DNA of 64,000 nucleotides from Monosiga brevicollis MX1 (GCF_000002865.3 NW_001865039.1:2926108-2990107); one strand, 5' to 3'. Positions 11,983 through 27,898 are shown, counted from the stretch's first letter. The notes: generated by a model not told the origin, from the letters alone. Made by a program: numbers and translations.

Positions 11983-14014
11983 TTACTTGACCCAAGCACG
12001 TTTCTTGTGGTCACCACCTTTCTTGAAGTCACCGCCCTTCTTGAAATCACCACCCTTCTTGTAGTCACCCTTCTTGTAGTCACCCTTCTTGTTCGATTTG
12101 CCGCCGCCCTGCAGCTGCTCGTTCATCATGCGCCTGAAAAGAGCGGGAATGGATGAGTTTGAGTGGTGAAAAGCACCATTGGGATGGAGATGATGCAAGC
12201 TTTCCACGATTACGTACGTGCGGTATTGCAGGTTCTTTGTGCGATCCAACACGTGCTGGTACACCGTTGTCACGGGTTTCGTGATGTGAATCTCGCCCGA
12301 GGCCGGGTCAATTTGCGCATCCAACTTGGCGTCACGGATGAGCTTGACGAGCCACTCCTCAGCATCATCCTCCGACTTGCCGAGGCGCGTGGCCGCATTC
12401 CTGTGCAGCAGCAACAACGCAAAACGAGCGTGAGAACAAGCGGACCAACCCCGCGCCAAGCGTCATTCTCCCAGCCAGCCGCACGGCAGCTTACTTGATG
12501 CTGACGCGGCTGTGAACGCGAAGGTAGACCTCGAAGAGGTACAATTGTGCTGTGTTGATAAATTCGTCCGTCATTTCAGCCAGGAAATAATCCTTGGAGA
12601 GGACCTCGCGGCACTGCTGCAGCTTCTCCTCAGCCGTGACAAAGTCAAAGTCCTTGATGAGGCTGACCAGGAAACCGACAACAGGGTCGTCACCGAGATC
12701 CTTGTCTTGGCGCGCAATGCCGACAAACTCCCACATGACATCACGCTTCTTGCGCCTGCTCATGATGGCCACAGCCGTGGCGTAACGGAAGAGATGGGGT
12801 GCGATGGTTTGCATGGCATTGGTGCACGTCTCCTTGTTCATGAAAAGGTCGACGATACCATCAGGGCCATCAGGCTGGTTGAAAAAGACGAACAGGCTCC
12901 AGTGCAACAGCCAGTTGCGCTGCTGCAGCTGTTCGACAGCCGTCAATTCGTTCTTGCCACCATCAATATACTCCAGGAGCAGGTACATGTCCTCCTGCGC
13001 TGTCTGCCAGTTGCCACTGAGGATGGCAGCCGCGAGCTTGCCCCACAGCGCGGTGAACTTGAGCTTGTCATCGGTAGACACGGCACGGTAGTTGTAAAGC
13101 AAGCCATGTGCCTATCCATTAGGGTGAGGCCAACAGTGAGTTGGGTCAACAGGCCAAGGCAATCAAGGTCAAAGCAGGATAAGCAGTCGGGAACGACGCC
13201 GACACACCAGGTCGTATTGGCCGCGATCAAAGTAAAACTTGCTACCATGGTAGAGCAGGTCGGCCGTGTTTTCGGTAAACTATTCCATAAACGGGCATGC
13301 GAGTTGACAGGATCAGGTTTCTGGAGACAAGGGCGAGGGAAGACTGCGGGTTCGAGGACTGCTGCCACCACAAGCCACGACCTGCCTCGCAACCACCTTT
13401 CATTCAACTGGCACGAGAAAAAACAAAAGCTTACGCCGTAGGGTTCCAGCTCTGACAGGAGCGAATCCTTGTTCTTCGTGGCTTCAATAATCGAGAGGAC
13501 CTCGTCATTCTCAAACATCTCGAAAACTGGCTCCAACTGCTTCTCCCAAGTCTTCTCCTCCTCACTGATTGAGCGCATGCGGGCATCCAAATCTACACAG
13601 GGCCAGGGAATGAAAGGATAAGTCGGAGATAGACTTGATGTGGATGGAGCAAGAAAAGGCCTCCGCTGAGAACGCCAATTATAAAAAGATGTTGAGCTCA
13701 AGTCGACGCACCCTTCTTCTCGGTTGCGTCAGCAAGCTCCAGCGCTTGCTCGATGAGGCGGGTGCGGCTCAAGACCTGCATCTTGGCGCGCTTGAGATCG
13801 GCCTCATTGTAGATCTGGTACGTCCCGCAAAGCATCATGCATCACAATGAGAACCCTCGAGATACCTGGACAAGAGCAGCAAGTGGTACATGTTCATGGC
13901 TCGATCGGGGTGCAACCATCATACATCGAGGTCAACGCAGTGATCCAGGAGCGGCAGAATAAGGTGCGGGTCCAGGTTCTGGCAGATAGCCTGGGTCAGA
14001 TCGTGTGCCGCCAT
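11983..14014 (-). CDS. EIF3E: Translation initiation factor 3 subunit E (eIF3e/INT6)
   Basis: PCI-domain subunit of eIF3, cytosolic, needed for 43S recruitment. Seven exons with consistent phases: 14014-13925, 13814-13712, 13592-13435, 13279-13208, 13111-12495, 12400-12218 and 12133-11983, giving 457 residues (human 445). Diagnostic stretches: MAAHDLTQAICQNLDPHLIL, IYNEADLKRAKMQVLS, LYNYRAVSTDDKLKFTALWG, LQQRNWLLHWSLFVFFNQP, then the winged-helix part TRLGKSEDDAEEWLVKLIRD and AKLDAQIDPASGEI. The C-terminus is unusual: a run of KKGD(Y/F) repeats (about 12000-12090) ending in KKRAWVK. It is divergent from NUP188, with about 890 nt between start codons. Confidence 0.95.
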
Positions 14015-14903
14015 GGTGCTACGGTATAGGGTAGACCACCTGCCAAGGGTGAAAAGGGAAATTGCCATGAGCTCCCATGTACACTCAGCATCATTGCCAG
14101 AGCTCGCGTCAAGAAACGCCGTCCCGTGTGTGAATGCAGCATCCCACAAAGTAAACAAGGCTACATGATGAATGGACAGGCCAAGGACCGAGCCCATGGG
14201 TACAAAAGAGGCGAGAGAATTTGCCTGACGCCAGTCAGCAGACCCAGCGCGTCGAGGTTCTCGCTCGCCCGCGCTCGCGTCTCAGCAGCAAGAAGAAGCG
14301 AGCTCACAATTGGTCTAGAAAACGGAAGATGCCCTCAACTTCAAACCCATGGCCCAAGCACCACATGCCCCCTACTTCTCCTGCCCTCAAAACACCAGCA
14401 GGCTGGCTGCCCTTTCCAAAGAGACAAGCCATACACCGGTCGCGCCATGATCCAGGCGAGCGAGGGAGCGCTCGAGGGGTCGTTGCCTTTTCTTGTTTCA
14501 CCGTTCAAGCAAGGGTTAGACCACATGCGTGTGACTCACCACGGTGTCGGGGGTCGGGCTCTGTACCAATCTACAAATTATGACCCCCACACAAGAATAA
14601 CGCACTCACTGCGTTCGCGTTCATAAAAGTCCCATTGGCCGATAAACTTGACCGACCCCTCGTTTCTTGACTATAATTTCGCAGTTCTGTGTGTGTGTGT
14701 GTGTGTGTGTGTTGTGTGTGTGTGTGTGGTGTGTGTGTGTGTGAGAGCTCGTGTCTCTCAAATTAAATTTTTTTTTTCGTTTTTCATCTCTCTGCTCTGT
14801 GGACGAGTGTGAGGTGTTGGTGTTGGTGCTGTCCCTGCTCTTGGGCTGGAGAAGAGAGCGGTAGTGGCCTCTGGGTGGGCGTTTTGCTCCTGGACGGCCC
14901 ATC
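14015..14903. promoter_or_regulatory. Intergenic region between divergent eIF3e and NUP188
   Basis: Must carry both promoters. It contains a long imperfect (GT)n tract at about 14688-14743, close to the NUP188 side, followed by a T-run (14769-14777). Open frames on the plus strand (for example 14126-14626) show no recognisable domain and I do not call them genes. No TATA box was identified. Confidence 0.45.
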
Positions 14904-16098
14904 ATGAGCGCCACAGTGGGTGCCGGTGCTTCGGTACCTGCAACACCAAAGTTGGCGCTCTTCAAGGCGCAAGCTGATGGTCCGGAGAAGGCTTCCCCCC
15001 TGCGCCATGTGGAGGGTCCGACACAGGCAGCCGGTGCACCACCAACCTTTTTGCGCCTGCTGCGCATCTTCGACACTCCAAAATTTCAGGTAGCTTGGCA
15101 CGGCTAGCAGTTGATGTGGGCTCTGACTGAAAGAGAGCTCAACCAATGTCTCAGTGCTCACCACTTGATCCTCGCCTCTGTGCTTTCCCTTGCCTAGCCA
15201 TCGCTCGTGTCCAAGACTCATCTCAAAGAGATGACCAATCTTCTGGACTTCTTCAAGCCCGCCAGGTTTGATTGCCAATTTGTCTCCTCTGTGGCCCAGT
15301 CGGGCTGAGCAGCACGGGGTTGGCCTGTAGATCATGGGCCGCGCTCATCAGTGCTGCGTCTGTTGTCTTGGCAGTGACTCTTCAAAGCAAGCCTTGCGCC
15401 AGGAGCTTTTGCCCAGCTCTCTGTCTGCTGACTCTGCCGAGCATGTCGTCAAGAAGAGACGCTTCGAGTGGATCGACTCTTTGGCGTATCTTCTGGTCAG
15501 TCTGCTCGCTGTCCCCATAGTGCTGGCCAAGAGTCACCACTCAGAGCGTTCACCGAGGTGAACATCTCACGCCAAGAACTGTTGCTTAGAACTTGCACCA
15601 CGAGCAAGCTCGAGCTTTAGTCGAGCAGTACGTGGCCAACTCCCGGCCCTCCCAAGGCACAGAGCATTTGGATCATTACCTCATGTCCGAAGATCTTGCT
15701 GCCAATCTTCGAGCCAAGGTCGGCGTGCGAGTCCTGCATCGATGCACCGCGCCCATTGTCAAAACGCAACTATGGCATTTGGGCTCCCACGCTCATCGTC
15801 TCACACCGCATTCCGGTTTGTTTCTTCTATTCGGCCCGGGGAATGTTCACTTTTTCCAGCTTGTCAAGTTTTATTTGACCACTAGGCAGCGCGCTCTGGA
15901 GATGGTTGGCTTTATCCTTGCCAAGAGCGAAGAATCCGAGTACGGCACCCTGGCCTCCACGCTCTTGGCACACAACCCTCAAGAGCCGAGTGCACTCTTG
16001 GTCAATTTGACGCAACAGTACCTCAAACCATCACTGCAACTTCATTTTGCCTCGTTGTTGGCGGCGCGCGAAGACCGTGCCACAAAGCGCGCGGTATG

Positions 16099-16165
<67 letters not shown>

Positions 16166-19100
16166 TGTGTGCAGGCGTGCGGGTTACATGTCTGCCACAG
16201 GCGATCACCCAGAGCTCATCATTCTCTTGCTAGGCTATCCTTCCGGTACTCCCACCCGCCAATGGCCGAGCCAAGCTGCTTCAAGGTAGTTCTTCTTAGT
16301 TCTTGGTAGTTCCTGGCAGTACGCCCTCTGCACTCATCCGTGCCGAAATTACTGCTCATGTACTTGGATTTTGGTTCTTTTCTCCGCATCCGAATGTTTT
16401 TTTCTTTTTCTTCACAGAGCTGCAGGTCAGCACGCCTACCCGGCCGCAACGCGCTGTGTCTCGCGCCACCACCAAAGATGCTGCACCCGGTATGTCAGGA
16501 GAAATGACGCGTCGTACTGTTGGCTTGTCGCGCACCACTTCTCCAGATTTCTCACGAAAATCTCAGCAGGATCCAAAAAGGATCAGGCTTCGGCTCAACT
16601 TTTGACAGATCGGCTTGAGGAGTTGTTCATGCACGCCTGCCTGGCAGAAGCACGGTTGCTTCTTTCCATCCTCTCCTTCGTCCTCGCAGTTCGTGACTCG
16701 GCTGGGTTTTCGCCAGCATCCAAGACACCTCCGATTGCCAACTTCTGTCTTACCTACACCTGCTTTGTTCGCTCTTTGTTGCAGCTGACGGATATCACAG
16801 AGCGTGAGATGAAACTGATCGTTCCTCTTTTTCAACAGCAGGTTCGGCTTTGACGTGCTCATTGCCAATGTTGGGTTTAAACCACGGTTCTGCGCAGCGC
16901 CTGCGTTTCAATCTCGATCAGGGTTCATGGGTCTCTTCATCTTTTTGACTAGATTTTACGACAAGAGGCCTTGTTTTCTGGGACAACTTGGTGGCAGACC
17001 AATCGAGAGCGCTGGCAGTCCACCGTGCGCTCCATTCGCGTAGAGCTCGTACTCGTCATGCTCTCCTGCATCCAAGCTCATCAACTAGATGACATTCTGA
17101 GTGATCTTGCGAGCTGGTATGTGCATGTCATTGATTTGCGCGCCGTTTCGACGAGCAAGGAGCGAATATACTCGGAGCAAGGCGCATAGATGCTGGTTGA
17201 AGCCCGGTCCAACTCATAGGCGTGGCTCGAAACTTCATTCCTACCACAGTGTCAATACCAAGCGAAGCGTCGGCTCTTCACTATTGGCCGGATATCTCGC
17301 CAGCGTGGCTCCACTGGACGCCTGCGTAGCTCGTGCTGCCGCTCAGCGCGTCGCTCCAGCCAAAGACGGCTCAGGTGCAGAGGATGCAGCCGATGCCGAG
17401 TGGCTGCTGCTTTTAGCCGTACCCATCCTCGCCTGGGCGGCGGTCAGCAGCGCCGTTGAGCGATTGATTGACCAAATTCCTTCCAATTTGGATGGTGCTG
17501 GTACTCTCGAGAAGCTTCGCCTGACGGACTCAACCACCCTGGCGAATGCTGTCTTTCTGCCTCCCGCCACCCTGGCACGCCTCACAAACTTGCTGCCAGA
17601 TGCCCGTGAGTTTCATGCTGCCATATTGGCTTCCTCTACCCTTTGCTAATGTTTCAAATTCTGACTTTGTCTGACTTACCCCCCATCGTGCTTGGGCCTC
17701 ATCCAACTTCCTTTGTCTTTGCTTAATGAATATCTGTTGGCAATCTCTGTGCTCTGCAGATACCAACGCGCTCGAGTACGGTGAAGTGTGGCCCTTGCTG
17801 CAGCTTTGTCTTCGAGCTGGAAATGTTGAACCGGCCCTGCAAGCCGGGCCCGGGCCCGACGCCCTCCAGCTGGCAACCCAAGCACTTCGAGCAGATATCA
17901 TCGCTGGTGCTCTCGATGCTATTTTGACGAGCTTTGCCTTTGGTACCGCCACCAACAGGCATTATGGGCACGTGGTCACGCTCATTGTCATGCTACTGGA
18001 GCAATCGGCCCGCCTTCGCCAAGATGCAGCAGAGGCCTTGTGGCGCTTTGTCACTCAGCCCGACGAGCCTGCTGCCGCGAATCCGGCTGACAGCAACCAA
18101 GTCATTGCCGTCATTTTACATGCTCTTCAAACGTACGATGACGCTTCCCCTTCTTCACCCATTGTTTCTGTCTTTGTGTGTGGAATGGTCTATCTTTGAC
18201 TGTTGAATGCGGGCATGTGGTGCCTCACACCGAAAACGCTCACGATTGATTGTCGGGGCCTGATTTGGGCGGCCTTAGGTTCCCCGTTGACATGGAAGCT
18301 TTCCCAGCGTTGTTGGCAGCGCTATCCACGGTGGGGGCTGGTGTCAATGCAGCGTCTCAATACGAGCGCGTATATGACAGCATCTGTACCATGCGTGGCT
18401 TTGCCGCATCCATGTCAGCACGCCAGCTGGGGGTGGACTATGAGCTTGACGCAGCTTCGGGCGCATGCGTCCTTCTACGCCCTCAGACTTTTCGACTCGG
18501 TGAACTGGAGCTGCAAGCAGCGGCCGGCACTCAAGGCACCATGACAGTGACTTCCGAGCAGCAAGATGTCATTGTTTACTGGTACATTCCATACAGTGGC
18601 TGGTTCCTTTTGACCGAACTGGCCGGAACAGTCCTGTCCCAAGGGGAGGTTTCCGCCCGTTTGGCCTGCAATTTGACATCAATTGTGGCTAGTTGCTGCT
18701 ACCATCGGGATCTCAGTGCCGAGCTACACGATCACCTCTTTCACATCTATCAAACGCTTGGGCGGCCCCACCAATCCTCGCTCCTACTGGACTGGGCCTT
18801 GACCAAGCTTGATGCAGCCAGTCATCTTTCCCCCGACATGCTTGGGGTGGCTGCTCATGCTTTACGCTTGCTCGTGTACCGTGCCACGGATGATCCTTTG
18901 GGAGTTTGGCAGCGCTGCTCGGAAATCCGTCTCATCTCAGCTGACGAGGAAAACATTGCCATGCGCATTCTGTACAACATGGAGCGTCAAATGGGCCGCT
19001 TTGAGGCCACAGTTCAGCTCATCTTCCTGACGCAGCAGGTGCTGGTCTCACTTGCCGATTGTGAGGAGCCAAATGATACGCACACCCGGGCTTCATTGGT

Positions 19101-22100
19101 GAACATGGTCAAGTTTTTGCTTCTCCAAGTGTTTTCTGAAGCCCCGCATTGGCAAGCAGCCAGCCTCGAAAACTATTTGGGGCTGATCCATGCTCTCAGC
19201 ACCTGGCTTGGCGCGGTATGATCATTGTCGGAAAAAGACAGTTCCTGTTGATACTTCATGCCAGCTCTTGCAGCGGCCTGTTCGATTCTTGTCTCTGCCA
19301 ACTGGTTCTTTGTTTGCTCTTCCTCTCTCTTGTTTTTCTTTCATTTTATCTTCGGCTTCTCAACTTCTTTTTCTTCTGTGCGCTTCCGGGCTATTTAGAT
19401 TTTGAGCTTGGAAACCTCCAACCCGACCGTGCGCCACGTGCAAAAAGCCATTCATCGTTACCTCCATGATGATGCACGCGCAGCGCAGGCTCTAGTGCAT
19501 CTCCTCCATATGGTGCGATGATCCTCGGCCCTTGAAGTCGCTCGTCATCTTGTGTCTTGTCTTGCTTTTAAAAGGATTCGCAACCCGTTTTTTCTTTTGG
19601 AATTTTGATTCCCTGCCGTATACATTCACTGCTGTGTTTTGCGGCATTTTCTGTCCTTAGGTTGCACAACTCTGGCAGGCACCCGCCCAGCATGAGCTGT
19701 CGCGGAATCGTCAATTGGTGGCCGATATGCTCGAGTCCTTGCTGCTAGTTCTTTCGCGGTTGTTGCGTCGTGCGAGTCGCGAAGCAAAACCAGGGGCTCC
19801 TCTTACAAAGCTGGAGATGCAAGTTACCATGCCTGATCAAGCATCTGCACGCACTGCGTCCATGTCGCAGCAACTGCCGGATATGGCAGGATCGAGCAGC
19901 CGTCATCCTCTGATTGCCGTGGCAAAGCTCATAACGGTTCAAAACGAGGAGGCCATTCCTATGTTCGCAGCCCAAGTCTTTGCTCGCATGGCCAGCGTCG
20001 CCAGCCGATTTGCAAGTGATGGTGGCTCAGCTTCGAGCACCAACCCTTCACACGTTTCAGTCAGCAGCATCCTAGGCAACGGCGTCCATGAGTTGCGCTA
20101 TGCTTTGCTTTTGCGTCTCGAGTCGGATAGTCCAACTACGCTACGCATTGCCATTGTACAGTTGATTGCAGAGCTTGTCCACTCTCAGGTACGCTGTGGC
20201 GCAAAGACGCCGTGCACTGTGTTCGTTCAGCGTGTGCATACACATTGTTGTGCAAAACTTCTGTGTTGACGAGTCGTCACCTCATGCGACCTCCGGGAAT
20301 TTGTGCAGCCAAGCGTGGGACGCTTGTTTCTGGATGTGCGCAGAGCCAAGGCGCAAGGGGACGACACTTCCAGTAGTGGTGGTCTTGTTCTTGGACCCAA
20401 CAGGTTTGTCGGGTTCCGTGCTGGTTGCATGTGCCTTTTTGGTTGACATGGTCTTGGCTCCAGGGCTTCTCACTTATGGTGCGCGTAGTTGTCTTCCCGA
20501 GTGCATCTCCATCGTCACTGAGCCGTCGTGGATCGAGGAGCATCCTGACTTGGTGGCAGCGTGTCTGGTATGTTTTAATTTCCTCGATCATCCCTCATGC
20601 ATCACCATAGCGGCCATCGCAGCTTGTGCTCATTGCTTTTTCATTTCTTTTTGGCATATTTTCGTGCCGCTTTTTTTTTTTGATTTCTCTATTTCCGTAC
20701 GTGCGTGTGCGGGTGTATGTTTTCTGCCTTACTTTTTGACGGCGCCAGAACCTGCTCCTTCGGGTGTGGTCAGGGCCTGCAGCAGATGTTCTTCGAGATA
20801 ACGATGAGCTATGGACAGCCTTGGGTCGACTGATGAAGCGCACACCGGAGCGAGCCAGCTCCGTCCACACGGCCCACTTGCTAGAGGCACAGGTATTGCG
20901 GAGCCTTTGCACCTGTTGGAATGTGGAGACCTAGCAGTTGACTGAGTTTTATACTTGCCCCTGCTCATGGCTCGGCGGTTCTGTGATTTGAATGTTGGCA
21001 GGCGTTGGCTTTGGAGCTCATCACGCTCGAGACATACAGCTGGCGAGATGGGCTACCAAAACATCTGGTCCAAGTGTTCCAAGCTTTGGTACGACAACAT
21101 CATGTTGAGCAATCGCACGCACGTCCACTGCCCCTCACCTTCTGGCGTCATGCCGTCGTGCCCTGGACACGCAGAACAAGGTGCCCGAGCTGCCATTGCA
21201 AGGCAAATTTGAGACAAAGGCGGTTGCTGAGGCCACTGTACTCTACGTCCGCACCTGGATCAACTTTGTGGGCATTTGTTGCGAGCACGAGGGCAGCGAG
21301 ACAGTTGCTGAGCCTGGACCAGCGCGGCCCGCGTCTCTCGGACGACTCACTGTTCCGAGCAACAAAGCAAAACCCTACGTGATGAACGATACCCAGTATT
21401 GCAAACTTGTTGTCAAATGCCTCGAGGTTGGTCTTGAAAGGATCCCAGAACTGCACAGCAGCTTCTTCCCTTGAAAGCACTCATTCCGCATGTGGGCCAT
21501 ATCGCAGCAAGCACGTTTCCAGGCCCAAGCTGGTTGCGACGCAGAGAGCAGTCCAAGTGCAAACAGCACAATGCAATGGTTTGGTATGATCATCGTTCGC
21601 GGCGGCCCGCTCAAGCTATGGCTTCTCGACACGTTCAGGCACCAGGCACCAGGCCTCCACGCACTGATGCTTGTGCCTATTTCTTTTTTTTGCCATACTT
21701 GATGGCTAGACGCAGCACATTACCATGCTCAAATTGCCGTGGCATTGGCGGAGACGGCTGCACTGCATTTGGGACGTATTCGTGAGTAGTCTGTGCCTTA
21801 CGCGCCGGTCGGAATGCTTGCGACAACATCGGCTGACTGGGCACTGTTCCACTCGATTCTTGTCAACTGCTTCTAGTTCAACGCAGCGAGAGTATTCACA
21901 AACACGTGACCATTGAAAGCGTTGCAAGCATGTTGCTTGAGTACGTGGCAGACCATGACACCCGCCTTGTTTTCCTCTCGCCTTGCTGTTGGGGGTGTCA
22001 GTGTTCTCGTTTCGTGGGCGTGTCTTAGCTCATCGTTGGTTTTCCTGTAGGTTATCTGCTTTGTTGAGCATAACGAGCTCTTCCACGGCAACTTTAAGCG

Positions 22101-24269
22101 TAGTACGCTTCAGTGCATTACAGGCGCTGGCACAGCTTATGGTTGCGCTTTGGCCGCCGGTGTCCAAGCATGCCGAGGTGAGCTTCAATCCAGGTTTTCA
22201 AGATTGCCTCGGCCTTGGTACATGGCTTCAAATTTGCGAGTGCAACACAAGACGAGACCTGTTTCTCACTGCGGCGATCTACTTGTCTGGTTGCATGTTG
22301 CTTCAGCCCAAGGCAGCGGCCAGCGTACTGGCCGAATGCCAGCGTCACTTTGACGCCTTGGCCGTGCATGTCTCCGAAGGCCTTGTTCATGATCTTGTCA
22401 GCTTGGAGACGCCGGCCGTCAACGACGCCCCGGATGCTTCTACTTACGCGGTGGGTCAATGATGCGATGCTCCACATCATTGGACAGATTCATCGTGGTT
22501 TTCTCACGGCTGGCCGTGGCCGTACACAGGACAACGTTGGCCCAGCTGTGGTGGTGTTGACCTGGCTCGTGCGTGAGAGCACTTCTGGCGTCCCACTGCG
22601 GCATTTGTATCAATCCATGCTGCTCGAGCGGCTGTTGCACTTGTCCGACAACTTCATGCAAGTCCGCCAGCGTAAGTCTTTCGTGCGCTTTCTTCGGCAA
22701 CGTCCAGCGCCCGTGTGCGTTTATTATGATGAAGCGCATTTTAATACTTGCTGGGGCACTCGATGCTGCAGATGCCAATTTTGTGCAACATGTTTTGCGT
22801 TTGGCTCTGACAATCGTTCACCTGCCGAATGGTCTGACGGCACTGGAGTACGGCCAACCCGTCAACGAGAAAGGCGGTTTGGTACGCTTCTGTGCTTGAA
22901 AGCGGTGGCATGCAACTTCCTTTGTACACACATCGCGTTGTGCAACAAGCAGCGCCTCTCTCTAGTGAACGCTGCACATACACACTTTGCTTCTCACCGC
23001 GGTTCACTTGCATGCCTTGGATGGGGTTGACTGCAAAATCGACATTGGCAGATGTATCACTTGAACAGCGGAACTGCTGCCATGTGGCGAGATCACGCCA
23101 TGGGGGCAGCTTCCTTGGCCCCATACCTGACGCGGGTACGTTGAATCATCTTTCCATGCGTGCTCTTGAGCTTGTCGAGTGCCACAACTGACGTCTTAAA
23201 TTTTGCATGCTTGTGTATCCATTGCGATATGGGATACCAAATCACAGCATGCCTCCGCTGTCAACCCATGGTTCACTGTCTGGCGCTTCAGTCTCCAGCT
23301 CGTGACGGCCATCGTGAGCATGAACTCCTCTCAGGCCGTGAATCTGGGGCTCTCCTTTTTCACGGTGCACTATGAGCGTATGCTACAAGGCCAATCTCGG
23401 TGCGTCAAGGGGTTCTGCGCGTTGTATAACATGCCCACACCCACGGGGCTGTGCCTCACCTCTTGATTGTGGGCCACGATGTGCTAGGCTGCGCCAAAAC
23501 CAGATCACCTTGCTAGAGCTTGAGGAATTGTCCGACATGATGCGACTTTGTGCGGCATTTTCGTGGCATACTCCACAATGGGTAGCTGCCATGCCCATTC
23601 TTCTTGATGATGGCCGCTTCATTCGTGGGCTTGCGTTCTTGTTGGACGGTACGTTCTTCTGTTGGATGCAGGGCGAACCTTTTCCGTGTGCGCCCATATA
23701 CCGGCTGTGTGGCGCCTTCCTCAATACTGGCTTGCCATGTCAATTTGCATCTGCAGATCTCAATGTGTTTTTGAGCGGATCGGCGACCAAGATCAGCAGT
23801 GCCTTTGTTGCTGTCTCTGTTTCGGAGGAAGAGGATTTGCACCGGGCCAGTGACAGGGTACGTCGGGGCTCGGATTAATGATTGGCTGCAGACCCAAGCT
23901 TTGCGCTCATTGCTCACGACTTGCAAATCGCCATCGGCTCCGATAGTTTTTCACACCCACGCCAACTGCCATGAGCGGTGAACAAGCGGCCTCCACAAAC
24001 ATGTTCTACCATGTTAGTTTGTCAGGTCCTATTCCGTGGCGTCGCAGTGTCCAACAAAGAGCTCATGCCGTCGCTGGTCACACCCTCGCATAGAGCATCT
24101 CTCATGAACTGATTCAGGTCATGTGCAACGTGGCCGTGACACTGACCCATCTCACGTTTTCATCAGACCAAGTGCGGCAGGCAGCCGACCTTGCGGTGGG
24201 TTTTCTTGCAACTCGCCCAGCCTGTATGGCACATGTGCCCGCGTCAAAGTCTGAATACGCTCACACCTT

Positions 24270-24319
<50 letters not shown>

Positions 24320-24919
24320 GTTACTGCTCCAGGCCATGGTGTGCTACTTTGATGCCGGAAGCCGGGACACAGATACGGGCAGCCTGAGCACGCTATTCAT
24401 TGCTCTGGTCTGTACCTCTGTGCATTCGTCCAAAGATTCCTGGTAGTCTGGATTGGGTGGTTTCAAAGCCTTACTTGTTCCTCGTACTGACCGGCCGTGT
24501 AGGACACATTGCGCGCCGTATCGCGCCGTGGGGCTCGGGCGGTGTCAGCTGCATCACCATCGGGCTCGCCCAATCGCCAAGTCGTTGGCGTTGGCGAGGT
24601 AAGGCGTGGCATCTTGAACCAGAGGCATGCGACAGAAAGCTTGCGCGTTGATTGTGGGCTCGCTTGATTGCTCATTTGATGCGAGGTCATGTCTAGGACA
24701 TCACTGAGTTGAACGTAGCCATGGATCATATTCTACTGATCCTCATCACACAGGTACAGGCCAACAGTAGACTTATTGTGCATGACCACGCATTCCATTT
24801 TGCTCACAAATCTTTCAAACGCAACAACGCAGGTGCTTCACCATTGCCGACACCCATCACCAAGCTTTGATGCCAAGACTGTGCATTATCGTCTGAAGCA
24901 GACCCTGAACAACATTTCC

Positions 24920-24971
<52 letters not shown>

Positions 24972-25206
24972 CAATATGAGATAGATATGGAGGAGCAAAT
25001 TGGGGCTCATCGCTGTGCCGGTTGGAATTGGTTGCCACAGATTACGCGGTGGAGCACCCCCATCTCCCTTGGGACGTGCGACTTCACCATTGGCTTCGCC
25101 ACCACCAACGCGCGATTGCATGACTGCAACAATGTTTGGCGACGACCATGTGATTTTGGATGCCACCTACGAGTTGGTGAGGTCATTATCATTGGCCACA
25201 AAGTGA
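14904..25206 (+). CDS. NUP188: Nucleoporin NUP188
   Basis: Large alpha-solenoid scaffold protein of the nuclear pore inner ring. More than 25 exons. Exons read with consistent phase at the 5' end: 14904-15089, 15198-15265, 15375-15495, 15590-15718, 15860-16093, 16420-16489, 16570-16841, 16998-17116, 17220-17605, 17760-18132, 18279-19215, 19399-19512, 19661-20188 and 20309-20403. Identification rests on FPVDMEAFPALLAALS (compare YPVDFEPFLRLLRAL of human NUP188), the SH3-like loop region VIVYWYIPYSGWFLLTE, PSVGRLFLDVRRAK, and the C-terminus LRGGAPPSPLGRATSPLASP, which parallels the human Ser/Pro-rich tail before the last helix (DDHVILDATYELVRSLSLA). Exons between about 20500 and 24900 were only partly resolved. 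Two introns contain (GT)n microsatellites (16100-16170 and 24922-24970) and one a 46-nt poly-T (24273-24318). Confidence 0.88.
16100..16170. repeat. (GT)n microsatellite inside a NUP188 intron
   Basis: Starts 7 nt after the intron donor (gtatgttgtgtg) and runs for about 65 nt with one interruption. Confidence 0.95.
24273..24318. repeat. 46-nt poly-T in a NUP188 intron
   Basis: Uninterrupted T homopolymer on the coding strand, upstream of the exon encoding MVCYFDAGSRDTDTGSLS. Confidence 0.95.
24922..24970. repeat. (GT)n microsatellite at the donor of the last resolved NUP188 intron
   Basis: The donor GT is itself the first unit of the repeat, immediately after the exon sequence ending ATTTCCAG. 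Confidence 0.95.
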
Positions 25207-25405
25207 TCTTTAGGGTGTGATTTTTCCTGCTTGTGTGCATTTGCCTGACTTGCCATTTTTCGTTGGCGAAATTTGAAACTTTGAGGAAAGTCGTGAACGT
25301 TATGCATGTCGGACCACAGTCATGGATGAAATCATTCTTCACAGTTTGTCATGGAATTTGGCCTGTCTAATTGTGGCGGCAATGCATGCCAGAACACGGG
25401 CAAAT

Positions 25406-27562
<2,157 letters not shown>

Positions 27563-27677
27563 GATTCAAGTCTTGAAACAGAGAGAGAAAAACAGAGAGA
27601 GAGAAAAACAGAGAGAGAGAACCCAGAGAGAGAGAGAAAATTGGTGAAAATCGATGATGGATTGAGCAAACGTGCAC

Positions 27678-27721
<44 letters not shown>

Positions 27722-27898
27722 CATTGTCACAATTTTCTTTGACATCATCATGTGAATCTGTCTTGTTCGTTGGATGTTCCCCCCTCAAGTCCGATGAGTG
27801 CTGTTCGTTCGTGTTGAGGTTGCACGAGGAGGGATAAATGGTCTCAAGTTGACACCCTCAGACATTCAATAGAAGAGACGCCATCGATTCCGTCGGAT
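27563..27898. repeat. GA-rich tract and (GT)n microsatellite between IDH-like gene and DNAI3
   Basis: A (GA)n-rich block at about 27580-27640 is followed by an uninterrupted (GT)n at about 27680-27721. Both flanking genes are on the minus strand, so this is the 3' flank of neither: it lies upstream of the IDH-like start codon and downstream of the DNAI3 stop. No gene was seen. Confidence 0.8.

Noticed and set aside
14126-14626. 166-codon plus-strand open frame between eIF3e and NUP188
   Set aside because: No recognisable domain, begins near a non-ATG codon and overlaps the eIF3e upstream region; composition looks non-coding.
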